Shown here piece after piece: positions 46,157 through 59,200 of a stretch of DNA of 64,000 nt. Origin of the DNA: Pseudisothecium myosuroides. Lineage: Eukaryota; Streptophyta; Bryopsida; Hypnales; Lembophyllaceae. How positions within the stretch are numbered: position 1 is the stretch's first letter; each line of letters opens with the position of its first letter. Position numbers and translations under genes: made by a program. The DNA lies in NCBI GenBank assembly GCA_951799445.1, contig OX637295.1, positions 8,990,001 to 9,054,000 on the forward strand, read 5' to 3'. The notes below the pieces were generated by a model. That model saw only the letters and a program-made list of their open reading frames with translations. It ran no database searches and was not told the DNA's origin.

Positions 46157-48736
46157 AACTCAGCCAATTTCTTGAATGCGCCCACACTCGAAGGGCACTA
46201 GCACCTGACAAGTGTTCGGTAATATTTCTATCCATGACAAGCAAAATGGGCAAATAAATAAGATTAAAACAAAGAGAGAAATTGATGCTGAACCACCAAA
46301 GTCCAGGATGCAAGTACATTCAATCTCTGACCGCAAACACTGTGCTTCTAAATTTTCCATTTCATTCTAATGCCTACCACCGACAAATTACAGGAGTTCT
46401 ACTCTATAGAATCCACTCATTACTTCAATAGATGAGGAAATGGTCTTGAAGAAGAACTACCATGCAATGGCACTGTCGACATCAACCCACACGTCGTGCT
46501 CCGAAAGGATATGATTGTTTGTAAATTAGACACTGCAAAAGACATGAATGGACAGAAACTTACCCGCATCTGCTTCAATAGCTGCCAGTGGTACTATTTG
46601 CAGCACTAGTGTACAATTGTTTTCGTGTTCCTCAAGATTCAGCTGATCAAGAGACCAGGGACCCAATTTTACTGCATAACCCCTGCTCCCGGTCTACATA
46701 AGATCCACCGGCCATGTTGAGATCCCACCCAAGATTGCGCATAATGATTCGAGACCACCTTTCATCATCAGGGGGCACGCAGCATTTTCACTTTCGCCAC
46801 TGCAGACAGCCCAAACCATATTTGCATCACCTCATTACTCGAACAGAGAGTACCTGTTGCTGGCCTTACAATCATGTCACTTAGGAATGTCCGGTTACCC
46901 TTGCAATCACTAACAGACAGAGACCTTGCATTGCGAACTGATCCATACCAAAGCTGCCCTTCCACATTCTTGTACGCCTTGAAAGATTCTCATCAATTCG
47001 TCTCCCAAGTCTGTAGAGAAACACAACAATTGTCGGTAGAGAACCCTAGACCTACACTATGAGGTGGTGACATTTCACTCGAATTATATCAACCAGAAAA
47101 CACATCCGAAAACAGGTTCAATAACCGAATCGTAAGTACTCGACAATGTAAACAGTCAAGAGCCACGACAGAGAAAAGTAAATTCCCTGGAGACACTATT
47201 TCGTCTGAAGTTTTAGCCTTACAATCACGTCAGATAACATGGTTACTGAAAAACGGAATATTCTCCGGTCTCTACTTCACCATCGGTTTAAAGTTTTTTC
47301 ATCCTTCGAAAGTGTACTTACAGCTTAACAATAAAGTCGGAAAAAACACGAATTGGTACAAACGCAACGTATGACAATCAAAGATGCGTACAACTCAAGC
47401 AATTGCAATCACGGGAATTTTCTATTGTCAAAGCACAAAGGTATGCTTACCATTTGAGTGAGAAGCCCTGCATCGCGAGCTGATCTGCATCAAAGCCACC
47501 ATTCGAGAATTTAACCTCCTCGAATTCATTTGGAAAACATTATTCAACCACCTCCGACTCAACCGACACAACCGACCAAGCTGTCGGTAGATGACCTCTA
47601 GACGATACGAATACTATCAGGGCCGTGACCTTCACTCTATTAGCATTAACCGCAAAACGTAAAAGCAAAAATTAGGTTACATGATCGAGATTTGAGTACT
47701 CCACGACGAAAAGGGCCAGGAGCTGCAGTAAAGGGACTTACAGTGAGAAGTGCTGTATCTTGCGCAATCCACACCAAAGCCACCACCCCAGTCGAGAATT
47801 TGACATCCTTCATCGAAATACATTAATCAGTCTCATCTCCAAAGCTGCCGAGAAAATAGGACAACTTGTCGGTAAATAACCCCAACACCTACGCCCTGAG
47901 GTGCTGACCTCTCACAAATTCGCACCCCAGACACCTACCCGAATCAGTCAAGCATTCACCATCCTTGTATACTTAGGAAGACATCAATCAACCTCCTCTC
48001 TAAAGCTGGAGATCGAGGCAACATCACAAAATTGTCGGTAAAACCACCGTCAATCTACACCTTGACGCGGCAACCTCTCACACTATTCGCGTCAAGTGAG
48101 AAACAGTAAACGAAGCATGACTTATTGAAAGTACTCCACAACACGATGTGCCAAGAACAGAGATAGAGAATAGGAAATACTGTAGACACACGGCTCGGTC
48201 TCCAAGTGTGCCGAGCACTGCTAATTTCGCATCGAAGTGGAACTGATCAACTTGCCGAGGCAGAGCTACAGTATTGTGTCGGGACAGAAAGGTTGCCCAT
48301 GAATTCCGCATTAGAATATTCCCGCTGTGGCCAATGGCTGTGTCAATAAATTTGAACAGAAGCAGTGGTCCCATGCACGGTACAAGTAGATCACGCCAAA
48401 ACCAATTTCAACACTGCAGTTCTAACATTCCTTGTAAAATGAAATTGATGAGCATTTGCTCAATGCCATGTTGTGATATTTGAGATCAATTGGAACAATT
48501 GGAATGGCAGCACAAACATGTACTGTACCTGGATGTGTACAGGATGCGCATTTTCGAACGTTTTTTTCGGGTATCCATCTGTGCAGTCACTTTTGTACAC
48601 ATCCCGCCTGCCATGAGTCTTCGGCTCAGCACGAAATTCTAAGCACCTCTGGCTATCAATGGCGATACTCTTCCAGTAGACTGAGACAACACTACGGAGA
48701 GAGAGCTAACCCTAATAACCTGGGGAAGTATATGAG
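46157..48736 (-). other. K3 5' region with conserved exon-like blocks
   Basis: Has a CACTTGTCAG acceptor-like site before the ATG exon, a SLDQLNLEEHENNCTLVLQI block (about 46566-46690) ending at GTAAGT, a LGRRIDENLSR block (about 46990-47030) after CTACAG, and a FDADQLAMQGFSLKW block (about 47450-47510). The segment about 48328-48677 is identical by eye to 62220-62570. A 69-codon plus-strand frame there (48274) is conserved in K5, but I cannot assign a product. Confidence 0.45.
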
Positions 48737-48752
48737 CTCTTGGTAATTGTTT

Positions 48753-48847
48753 TTTTGTTGTTTTTTTTTGACACAAATGAAACGGAATTTCATTGCAATA
48801 AAAATAAAATACAACACTTGCCAGCCACAAGTGGCCTGGCAAGGACA
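48753..48847 (-). mobile_element. Short retroposon insertion (SINE or 5'-truncated LINE)
   Basis: 95 bp beginning with a T-rich run (a poly-A tail on the minus strand), flanked by perfect 16 bp direct repeats CTCTTGGTAATTGTTT at 48737-48752 and 48848-48863. The paralogous site near 62650 has a single diverged copy and no insert. The tttcattgcaat text near the tail is typical of plant LINE 3' ends (inference). Confidence 0.75.
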
Positions 48848-48982
48848 CTCTTGGTAATTGTTTGAAGCGGGTGTTCTTTCAAAGGTACACTAATTTGCCC
48901 TATTAGTGAGTATTGAGTGAGTGCCGAATTGGAAAATTGGTGTCACCACAAAATCTTTTGGAGGGAAACATTAATTGTTTAA

Positions 48983-49906
48983 CCCCTAAAGGACCAACAT
49001 GCGTTTTTTGGCAACATAGAAATTTTGGGCAGGTACATGTGACTGGAGATTTTCATGTTTTGGGCTGAAATTTTTACAGAAGGTGGGGTTGAGGACTATC
49101 TTTCATATGCACCAAATTTCATGACATTTGAAAATACGAGTCAAAAGTTATGGCCTAATATGTTGTTTGTTGGTCAACTCGGGCAGTTCGGGCAAATCAG
49201 AAAAAATCACTTTTTCCAAAAATAAAAATTTGAAATTGGTTAATTAGATTTATATATACGTGGAAAGCTTTGAATCATTCCATTTTGATCAATGAATCAA
49301 ACGTTATGAGAATTTTTAGTTTGCGAGCAGTTATGAATTGTCTATTCTAAAATAAACTTTGAAGTTGTTTATTTCACTCAATTTTCAATATTTTTCAAAA
49401 AAAAAAAACTGTAGGATGTAGATTGTTTATTACAACATTGCAACCATTGGGATTGACATTTTTCAATTCCATAATTAACTTCTTAACAATTTAGTGTTTT
49501 GAACCATTCTCTACTTCTTTCTACTTACTATTTTCTTCCTATATGTTATACAATTCCAAATGATCTGAAAATTTTCAAGCATGTAGCCAACTTGCCTTAA
49601 AGAATGAATCCAAAGAAGCACAATCATTTTGGAATTTTTTTCATAATAATTTGACCTTGTGAAGTGCAGCTGCCCAGTTTTTCGCACGGCCAAAAAAAGA
49701 ACTTTTGCCACTTCAAACTCTAATATCTTCCAATCTACACGATGGAAATTTTTGAAATTTTTTCCACATATTCTCAAACTAGAGTACTACAAAATCCTAC
49801 GGTTATATGTGTCCAAAAATGATATTTTTCAAAAATTTGATACTTGTACTAGAAATGGCAGTTTTGGAGCATTTTTGGTGAAAACATAGTCAAGGAACTT
49901 TAGGGG
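48983..49906 (+). mobile_element. B-family TTAA element
   Basis: A 924 bp element between TTAA at 48979-48982 and 49907-49910, ends CCCCTAAAGGACC and CTTTAGGGG. Non-coding. It sits at the same TTAA that holds an S element in the paralogous segment at 62815. Confidence 0.8.
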
Positions 49907-49910
49907 TTAA

Positions 49911-50121
49911 GAAAGACTAAGGGGTGACATTGGTTCAAATAATTTCTTTTCATTAATGTGTGAATCATTGGCTTAAGAAATAACAAAAGTACTCATTGAA
50001 AGTCAAACTATTATAGATGACTTCTTTTTTTTACAACAAAATTCTGAGGATGAATAGTTGCACTTCTATCCTATTCTTTGTCATTCATCGGATGCGAAAC
50101 ATCTACCTCAATGTTTAATGG
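49911..50121 (-). mobile_element. S-family TTAA element, inverted
   Basis: Inverted S copy between TTAA at 49907-49910 and 50122-50125. The CCC end is inverted and partly mutated (aatgg). Same position as 63045-63252 in the paralogous segment. Confidence 0.65.
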
Positions 50122-50125
50122 TTAA

Positions 50126-51640
50126 CTTGCACTAATTCCAAATAGCATGATTTTAGGAAATTCATGTCACCACAATCCTTTTTAAAAAAAAATTGGTATC
50201 ACACCTTAACTGTTCAACTTGCACTAGTTTAAAATAGTATGATTTTGGTAAAATAGTACTCCATATTACACACACTTTTAGAAAAACTCAATGTAATGTG
50301 GTCGGAGGTCTACAAGGTAACCATATATCAGTTGATCACTTTTTAGGAGAAGTTGAATTCTTAGAATATTGTGCTAATAAAATTTCCTTGAAAGATACTT
50401 CCTCCATTTGAAACTATAAAGGCGTGATACTCCCACAATTTTCCATGAGGAACCACGGATTAATAGCCCATGGCAAGAAAGCTCGTAAGGCCTATATATC
50501 CTATGAATCTTTCTTAGTGTATATTCTCTTTTACTTTTTAGAGATAAAATTACATGATTTTGATGTAGTCACATTGCTAAAAAATAAATCAAAATCCCTC
50601 TCAATATTCTCGGATGTACTTCATCTATTTCATATAGCTCTAGCAATATGCAAGATTTTGGAAGTTGTTCATTGGATACAAATCAATCAACAATATTGTC
50701 CTTCCTAGATTTTTTACATCACATAGATGGATTAATAATTTTTTAAACTATTCATTAAAAATTCCATTAACTACCATATTGCATCATGTATAAGATTCCC
50801 TATAAAGTTGAAGACACTCCACAAAACACCCAATATAATACATGAGGCAAAAAGAAAAGCAAACAGGTGTTCATGTTTCAATTTCTCCCCTCCCCTTTTG
50901 GAAAAATCCAATCTCAGTTCAAAAAAATCCCCTCTCTCCCTCTCTAATGTCATTGATTTCTAATTTAAAAAAAAATAACCATTGCTGTTGATTGCGCTCA
51001 TGAGAAACAATCTTCAAGTTGCCCTTCAATGCTCTGGATATGAAATATGAAATACAAATATGAAATATGGATGGTAAGTGAAATATGTATTGAATATATA
51101 TGGATATGTTTGGGATACGTACATTTCTATACAAGTTATATATATAAACATACATATATAAAACAAATATTCCATATTATTTGTATGCCAAATCAATGTT
51201 AGAAAAATACAAATATGGGGTGGGGGATATGTCACAAATACCCGTCTCATTTTTTCCACCAATGGAAAAGTGACATGTATACTCTTTCTAAAACTTTTTA
51301 GAAAAGTATTCTAAGCTTCCCTACATGCGGCAAAACAAAATCCACTACACAGCATTACTAGTTAAGCAAACTTGCAACTATTTAGAGCGACCTCAATGGT
51401 CCTGTATAATTAACCCACCAAATATAAGACTTAGTTTTCACTCCTTTATAATTAGAACTTCAAATTTTTATCATTGGAAGCACATTAAAAAATACTATGA
51501 ACAATTACAAGAAAATTCAAATTTAGCCCCAAATTTTTGTCTTTTGTCTTGCTTTCAAAGAGGGTTATTTGCTTTGTCCAAATTTTAAATTTGAATTTTG
51601 TTGTACCTATTCAAAGCACTTTTGAATGTGCTTCCAATGA
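50126..51640. other. AT-rich spacer, partly duplicated at 63257-63850
   Basis: 50126-50750 aligns with 63257-63850, extending the K3/K5 segmental duplication. 51015-51180 is rich in ATATGAAATA-type words. No gene seen. Confidence 0.5.
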
Positions 51641-52680
51641 CATCAATCAACCTCCTCTCTAAAGCTGGAGATCGAGGTAACATCACAAAATTGTCAGTAA
51701 AACCACCCTCGACCTCCACCTTGACGCGGCAACCTCTCACACAACTGGTACCATATTTGCATCAAGTATGAAACACGAAGGCACCCCAAACGCGCCAGAC
51801 CTAAAACCGCCATCATCACTGTGAGTACATCTCCAAATTCAATATGTACGTCAGTGGAAGAAACGATTCCAAAACAAGAAGGATTAAGAACTTAGACCCT
51901 TCAAAACTTTTGCAAACAGTATCAAAATGTTAGATTTTTTGGTGCGTTTGAACCTCCTTTCATTTGCCAACAAGAAAATATGAAAATTGAACAAGTCTAA
52001 TAATAGTAAATATACTAAATAGAGTGAAATTACTATAGGTTGCTTTGAAAATTAGGATTGCCCAACCCACTGAGAAAAGTTACTTCATGACTTACCACTT
52101 GTCCATGTGGAGACTCATGCGGCTCCCTAAGTTTACTCTTGATATTAGTGTTTGCTAATTTTATTATCAAAAAATGGTTACTAGAATAATTATTGATGAA
52201 AATTATGGCAATAATAGTAAATGTTTAGTAGTATAAATGTTAAGAAATTAGTGAGGGGCAACCTAATTTTACTATTTAGTATAGTCATGGTAGCAAAAAG
52301 TGGCGGTTTAGGGAGTGCCTACCTTTATTAAAAGTACTCCACAATTTGTTGTGCAAAGAACAAAGAAAGAGAAAAAAAAATTTAGTAGAATTTGTATAAA
52401 GCCGCAACACTCTCTAAAGTAATAAACCTCTCTAAAGTAATATTGATTGTCGATCCTGGCCTGGACCATATACAAATGTCATGAATACAAATGACCCTCC
52501 CTAATGTAATAACTTTTCTAATATATTGAGTCAGACCAGTCCTAGCCTTCTTGCTTTATAAAGGTATTACTATATCCTAGACACATATATAGTGCAGTCT
52601 CAAAGAGTGCTGAGCACTGCAAATATCTCACCAAAATTAGTAGAATTGATGAACAGAAACAGTGGTCTTGTATATGGTAG
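51641..52680 (-). other. Decayed remnant of a kinase-unit 5' region
   Basis: 51641-51880 matches 47980-48100 and 61860-61990 (tctctaaagctggagatcga). Pieces at 52325-52375 and 52595-52665 match 48127-48150 and 48190-48365. AT-rich insertions at about 51900-52320 and 52380-52590 separate them. No kinase exon follows, so only the upstream part survives. Confidence 0.5.
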
Positions 52681-53895
52681 ATCTATGTGATTTCATTTAC
52701 TGATATTTATGAATGAAAAAATATAGTTTTATTTTTCAGAGATGAAATCACATAAGTTTGGTAAGTCTTAAAATCATTATATGTTGCGGTGGTGAATTGA
52801 AATTGTCTTGAATTTCTAGAAAAAGAAATGAAAAAATGCCAAAACTATTACTCCAGAACTATAAAATATGTTTGAAAAATTTGGAAATTTCACTAAAGTT
52901 GTACATTCTATTGAAGAGTATAAAAATTTCTATTTCATTCTATAATTCAAAAAATAAATAGACCATGGTAGCTAGTTCTAAGTTCAAAATATAATAGGAT
53001 ATTGAATTTTAAGAATGTAAAAAAATTTAAAATTGGAGTAGAAAATTGATTTCATTGACTTCATTTCTACAATTGGGGATAGATTTTCTTAAATCATTTT
53101 ATATGGGTGAAATTTAGATTCAGAATTAGGAATAAGAAGTTGTCAAAATGCATTAGAAACAAAAATCTTTTGTAAACCCTAGATTATGCATCTTCTTCTA
53201 CATATTATAGAAGAATCTATATAACTTTAATGAAAGATCCTCTCTACCGGCATCTATTGCAAAAAATCCATCCAGTCAAAGAAGTCTAACAAATATTGGA
53301 TGAAAAAAATAGTTTTCATTCATATAGTGGTTAATCTAAATCATTTACAAGCCACATTATTTTAGGCTATAGTGACCTTACAAAGCTAATCCCTAATACA
53401 ATGTAATACAACAAGAATATAGATATAGGCCTTTGATACAAAATAAATTACATTTTGCCAACATTTCAAATATTAAATTTTCATCTTGGCCAAGTTATCC
53501 TTTCTAGCCCATCTAATGAAGAACGTCTAGACATAAGCTAATTTAGAATTTTGAACAAAACAAATGAAGCATGGGTTCACCAACCTCTAATCACATTGCT
53601 AAAAAATAAACCAATATTCCTTTTCAACATTCTTGGATGTATTTCATCCATTTCATATAGCTCTATCAATATGTAAATTTTTTTACTATTCATCCATTGG
53701 ATCAACAAGTAAATCAACAATATTGTCCTTCTAAGGTTAAGTTACTCCGCATACTTGCATTAAAAAAATTTTAAACCATTCATTAAAGGTTCCATTAACT
53801 ACTATGTTGCATCATATATCAAGTTCAAGACAATCCACAAAACACCCAATACAATACAACATTGGAGAGAACCAACAGTTCTCGATAGTTTTATC
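52681..53895. other. AT-rich spacer, no gene seen
   Basis: No motif or long frame. Confidence 0.5.
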
Positions 53896-53899
53896 TTAA

Positions 53900-54820
53900 C
53901 CCCTAAAGGCCCAAGGCATTTTCTGGCTCTGAAACCACTGAAAACTGTCATTTCTGTTGCGATCACTTCCTAACCCAAAAAAGAACTTTTTTTTTAGAAT
54001 CTAACCATAGGATCTTGTACTTCACTTGTCTTAGATCATGTGGTAAAAATTTCATGAAGTTTGACCGTACGGATTGGAAGATATTAGCGTTTGAAGTTGA
54101 AAAAAGAAGTTTTTTTGAACTCTGGATTGCAATTTCAGATGACTTTGACAGCCATTTGTGGATTTTTTTTGCACTACATACCATAAAGTTAAAAATTTTT
54201 ATGTTGAACATTCAAGTTGAGAGTCGGGGGAAAAAATTTCAGAATGTCAAAACTTGATTTTCACATATAAAAAAATTGTTAAGTAAAAGTAGGTCCAAAA
54301 TTGAACAAAACACTAAATCTTCAATAGCTCTTAGATGGAATTAAAAAACCATAATCCCAACGGTGGGATTGTTCTTGCAAACAAACTTAACCTTTTCAAA
54401 AAAAAAATTTGAAAAATTTCGAAAATTGCATTAAAAAATGAATTTTATAAGTTGTTTTTTGAAGAAGACGCTTAGATTCCCCCCAAAACAAGATTGTCCA
54501 TAACTTTCTCATTCTGAGTCCAAATAGAATGAATCAAAGCTTCAAATATAGACAAAAACATGATCTTTGAGAAAAAAAAATCAAAAAAAAAAAGTTCAAT
54601 TTCTTAAAGTTTTTTTTTTCTGCCCGGCGAACTGCTTTTTTGACTTCGGGCGGCATAACTTTTTTTCCCGGCACCGATTGGAAAAAAAATTATATTTTTG
54701 GAAAGCTAATGTGATTTTCTATCTTCAAAAAAAATTCAAAAAATTAGGTCGAAATTTCAGGTCACACGAGCCTGCCCGAAATCTCAAGTGTCCCCCGAGG
54801 GGACTTTGTGCCTTTAGGGG
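53900..54820 (-). mobile_element. B-family TTAA element, inverted
   Basis: A 921 bp element between TTAA at 53896-53899 and 54821-54824, ends CCCCTAAAGGCCCAAGGC and GTGCCTTTAGGGG. Internal blocks run opposite to the copy at 1613. Two frames (54015 and 54567) have no motif. Confidence 0.8.
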
Positions 54821-54824
54821 TTAA

Positions 54825-55954
54825 GGTATTCTAAAACTTCCATGCATGTGGCAACAACATAATCTATTGTGTAGCATTACCGGTTAAACAAAACTTGCAA
54901 CTTCTTAGGGCGTCCTCAATGGTCTTGTATAATTGCCCCACTAAATATAAGGCTAACTTTTCACTCCTTCGTAATTAGAACTTTAAATTTTTATCATTGG
55001 AAGCACATTCAAAGGTACTTCAAACAAATACAAGCCAAACCTCAAATTCAACTGAAATTTTCTATGTAGTATCTTTAAGCTAGCTTTTTGAGAAGTGGTT
55101 TATTTGCTTTGTTCAAATTTTTAAATTTGAATTTTCTTGCACCTGTTCAAAGTACTTTTGAATGCACTTCCAAAGATAACAACGTCAAGTTCCAATTACC
55201 AAGCAGTGAAAAGTTAGTGTTATATTTGGCGGGGCAAATTCCAAAGTCTATAGAGGTTGCCTTTATAAGAAAAACATGCAACCGAAAAACTGTCGAGAAA
55301 CTTGAAATCATTTCTACAAAAATATCGGCTCACCATAGTGAACCCGTACTTCTTGCATCCAGTTTTAGCTAATCCTGCGCCATTTAATCGGTCTGAACAA
55401 CAAATACAATATCCTTTAACATATTGGCAATTTGGCACTTCTCAATCTCAAAGTTCACATCCCAAAATTATTACAGTGATACAAGTCAGGAAGTCATGCT
55501 CCCTTGCTTAGCAAGGCACATGCATTTCAAGAACAAATCCTGTTACATCTCAAAAAGAACTCACTTCAATTCTGTGTCACTCCAAACTTGAAGTCTGAGT
55601 AGAAACCTTCAAAGTTCAAACAATTTAGTGAATCCAAAAATCGTTAGTCTAGTAACACAGTCGATGTCGCTTAACCTGGACTAATCACTTTCACATAGCC
55701 AACAGTAAGTCTCTCAATCCCCAAACAAGAGATCGCAGTAACATTTCCTGCAACTGAGTCTCGATCTTGAAAGATTTTCAGCTACCAACACACCAAAGCG
55801 TGCTTCTTTTCATTTCGGCAAACAAATTCACAACCCAAGAGTGCCTAGCTGAGTCACAAAGACCACTAAACCCTCTCCTAAACTTCATATACAAGGACTA
55901 TTGAAGGGCACACAGCAAACTGAGCCGATCATGCGGAGAAGGAATTTCTTCCGA
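54825..55954 (-). other. Spacer and 3' flank of kinase unit K5
   Basis: 55300-55905 matches the K2 and K3 3' flanks. 54825-55160 is AT-rich and resembles 51300-51640. Confidence 0.5.
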
Positions 55955-56262
55955 ATGTTCTACATTTGCAAAGCTCCAAAACGTACAGCATTTGCAGAGC
56001 TTGCGACTACATGTGAAGTCTGCAAATGCTGCAAATATACTGCAAAGAGCTTGAAAAACGAGTCTGAACCTGTGACTACATTTGCAGAGCCTCCCAAAAG
56101 CTTTCAAGATGAACCTGAGCCTCTGACTACAATTGCACAGCCTCCAAAGAGCTTTCAAAATCCACCTGAGCCTGTGGCTACATTTACAAAGCCTCCAAAG
56201 ATCTTGCAAACATGCAGCATTTACAGAGACTGTAACCACACTCGCAGGCTCCAAATGCTGCA
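55955..56262. repeat. Minisatellite downstream of and overlapping the K5 end
   Basis: Units of the CTGTGACTACATTTGCAGAG type with ctccaaagagctttca. The K5 stop codon lies inside it, so the last residues of K5 (CECGYSLCKCC region) are repeat-derived. Confidence 0.75.
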
Positions 56263-59200
56263 TTCACCCTATGACTCACAGTCTCCACCTCGGGTTTCTT
56301 CAGAAGCTCCAGCAATTGCAAGGCTTTCCTCTTGGCCCTGATCGTGGACTCTCGTGAATGTACCAACACCGTCAACGACTCAAACGCATTCGACTCTCTC
56401 ACTTGCTTGATATAACCAGAATCATGCGAGCAGAGCGCCAGCAAAATGGCAGCTGCATTCTCTTTATTCCTTGCCGACTCGGACACAATAATCCTCATCC
56501 ACATGGGCGTGGGTCCAACCTCACCGATAGCAATCCGGCCCTCCGGGTGGGTGGCCAAGACAGCAAGAATGGCCAAAGCTTCGTCCAACATGGTGGCAGG
56601 CTGCTCGGCAATCAAGCTCATGAGAGGAGGAACCACTCCTGCTTGGACGGCGTGCGCTTTGTTGCCCTGGTAGATGGAGAGGTTGAAGAGAGCGGTTGCG
56701 GCGTCTTTTTTGCCTCCCGCAGTGCCGTCGTGGAGGAGCTGTACTAGAGCGGGGATGGCGCCTGAGCTTCCGATTGTGATCTTGTTTTCGTCAACCAAAG
56801 AGAGGCTGAAGAGAGTGGCGGCAGCGTTCTCGCGGGCTTCCATGCAACCTAACCGCAAGACCTCAACGATGGGTTCAATGGCACCTGCAAATGCCAATCC
56901 AATGCTAAAGAACACAAAACACAGGTAGACTCTAAATCCTAAAGCCTGAACCTTGAAACTCTGAAACTCTATAACCTAATTCCTACCCGTATCTAAAACA
57001 AGCAGCGACAAATTCTTGCAAAACAAGTACAGAATCTACTTGTGAGAGCTGAGAATTGATTTTGCGCACACCTAATTTCAGCACTAGGAAATTTAAAGTC
57101 TATATATTTATGTGGTGTGCAAAACATGCCATTGTGACTCCAAACAAGACACAACAGAAACTTAAAATAGTATAATCTTAGAATCCATGCCCTACTGCTT
57201 ATTCGGATAATTTGAGATGTAGATGCCTTCCAATGCAAAGACGGCTTCATGGTGATGAAACGCATTCTACAAGAAAATGGTAAACCCTAAACCTTAAACC
57301 CTACATTCACCAAAACAAAGTAGCTCCGGTGATACCTGCAACCACGATCCGTTCTTTGTTGCTGTCAGTGATGGACAAATTCAGCATTGCAGTAACAGCA
57401 TGCTCCTGCGTCTTTTGATCCGGCGACAGTAACAACACAATTAACAGAGGTATAACCCCTTGCGTAGCAATGCTAATCCGGTGATCAACAGTCTTTTCTG
57501 ACAGCAAACGGATGGCATAGGCAGCACTTCGTTGCACCTCCACTGAGGGACTTGATAAGTTGGCGGCACACTCAGATATGGCTGATATATCTTCTCCTGA
57601 GAGTGGAGATTTATACCCGACCCAGTCTACAAGAAATATAAACAAAATAAATATTTGCACTAATAAAAAGAAGCAACAGATTTCAATATGTCAAGGCTGA
57701 CATACCTTCTCGTGAGAGCAGACTTCTTCGGAACCCAGTCTACAAGAAAAACGCAAAAAATAGGTTTTCACAGTAATGAAAAGAAGCAACAGATTTCAAT
57801 TGGTGATGAAACCCACTTACAGGTCATTAAATTCCCATACTTCAAGTTCCTCAGCTCCTCACAAATGCCGCCAAATTTAGGCCGTGTTGCAACCTCAGCG
57901 CTCCAACATGCTGTGATCAAAGTTCTCAACCGATTTGGACATTCATGAGGTAATTCTGGACGTCCACCACATAATACCAGGCGTTTCACTTCACTCATAA
58001 AGCTCAAGCTTGAGAAAGGCTCATCTCCAGTCAAAATCTCATAACACACCATTGCAAAGCTATAGACGTCGCTTTTGAAGGGAAACTTCAATTCCACCTT
58101 CCTTGCTTGATCATCATCATTTGCAATTTTCATCACTTCCGGAGCCATCCACCTGGTAGTACCCACATTCAAAGTCATATTGGAATATGCACTGTGTTCT
58201 TTGGTCTTTGATAACCCAAAATCCGCCACCTTCACATGCAAATATGGCTTCATGTTTGCTTTAGTCCCCTTTCCATGTTTAATCAAAATGTTACGAGCCT
58301 TCAAATCTCTATGGACTATTCTCTTCTCATGGAGGAAAGACATTCCTTCTCCTAATTGGAGGATGAGGTCCAAAGCCTCCGAAATACAAAAAGGTGGGTT
58401 TTGATCTCCATTCTCTTCCATTCTCTTTTGCATGAGACTATGCAAATCCCCATCCATCAACTCCATTACAAGATGACATCTCTTCTCATCTGTTGTATAC
58501 CAAAGTAAGGAGACAATATTTGGGTGGCTTAGCCCTTCCAAGATTGACACCTCTTGGAAGAAATCTCCATTCTTGGGTCCATAGAAGGTCTTTTTGGCTA
58601 CTTCAACTCCTAACCACTCTGCCTTGTGCACACTTGCCGAGGTGCCTTTCCCCAAGCACAATCCCATTTGTTTCAAACTTGAGCCCAATTGAAGATGACA
58701 TTCATTGTTGGATGTTGGCAAAGTAGCACCTGAGCGCAACCGAACCATTTCCAATCTTCCAAGTAAAAACGATGCCAATTGACATTCTACACTGCTTGAT
58801 TCATTGGATTGGGTGATAGTATTCAAATCCATGATGAGATCCATCTCGTCAATATTAGTCATTTCCTTCACAATATCTGCTTCAGCTTGGCGTGCCCCTG
58901 CAACATTGAAATATTTCAAGCTTCCTGTCATCCCAATCGTCCTCTCAGAGAGGACAATCGTGCAAAACTCCAAATTGAAACCGATTGTCGCAACACGCTC
59001 CGACATGTTTGTCAACAAGATGGCGGATTGAATCCATGACTCTCCGCAACAACTTTGGGTGAAGTCCTCCACTTCCTTTCCCATGGAATACAGGACCTTG
59101 AAAATCTCCAAAAATCGCACCTTATCTCCAGGTAAAGCTAATGAAAGGAACTCTGTCTCGATTTGTTCCATAATCGAACTCGTACTCATAGTAGCTAGTC

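Noticed and set aside
48480..48746. Plus-strand frame with several Cys and His residues
   Set aside because: It is conserved at 62372, but the block is nearly identical at DNA level, so frame conservation is uninformative. No zinc-finger spacing matches a known family.
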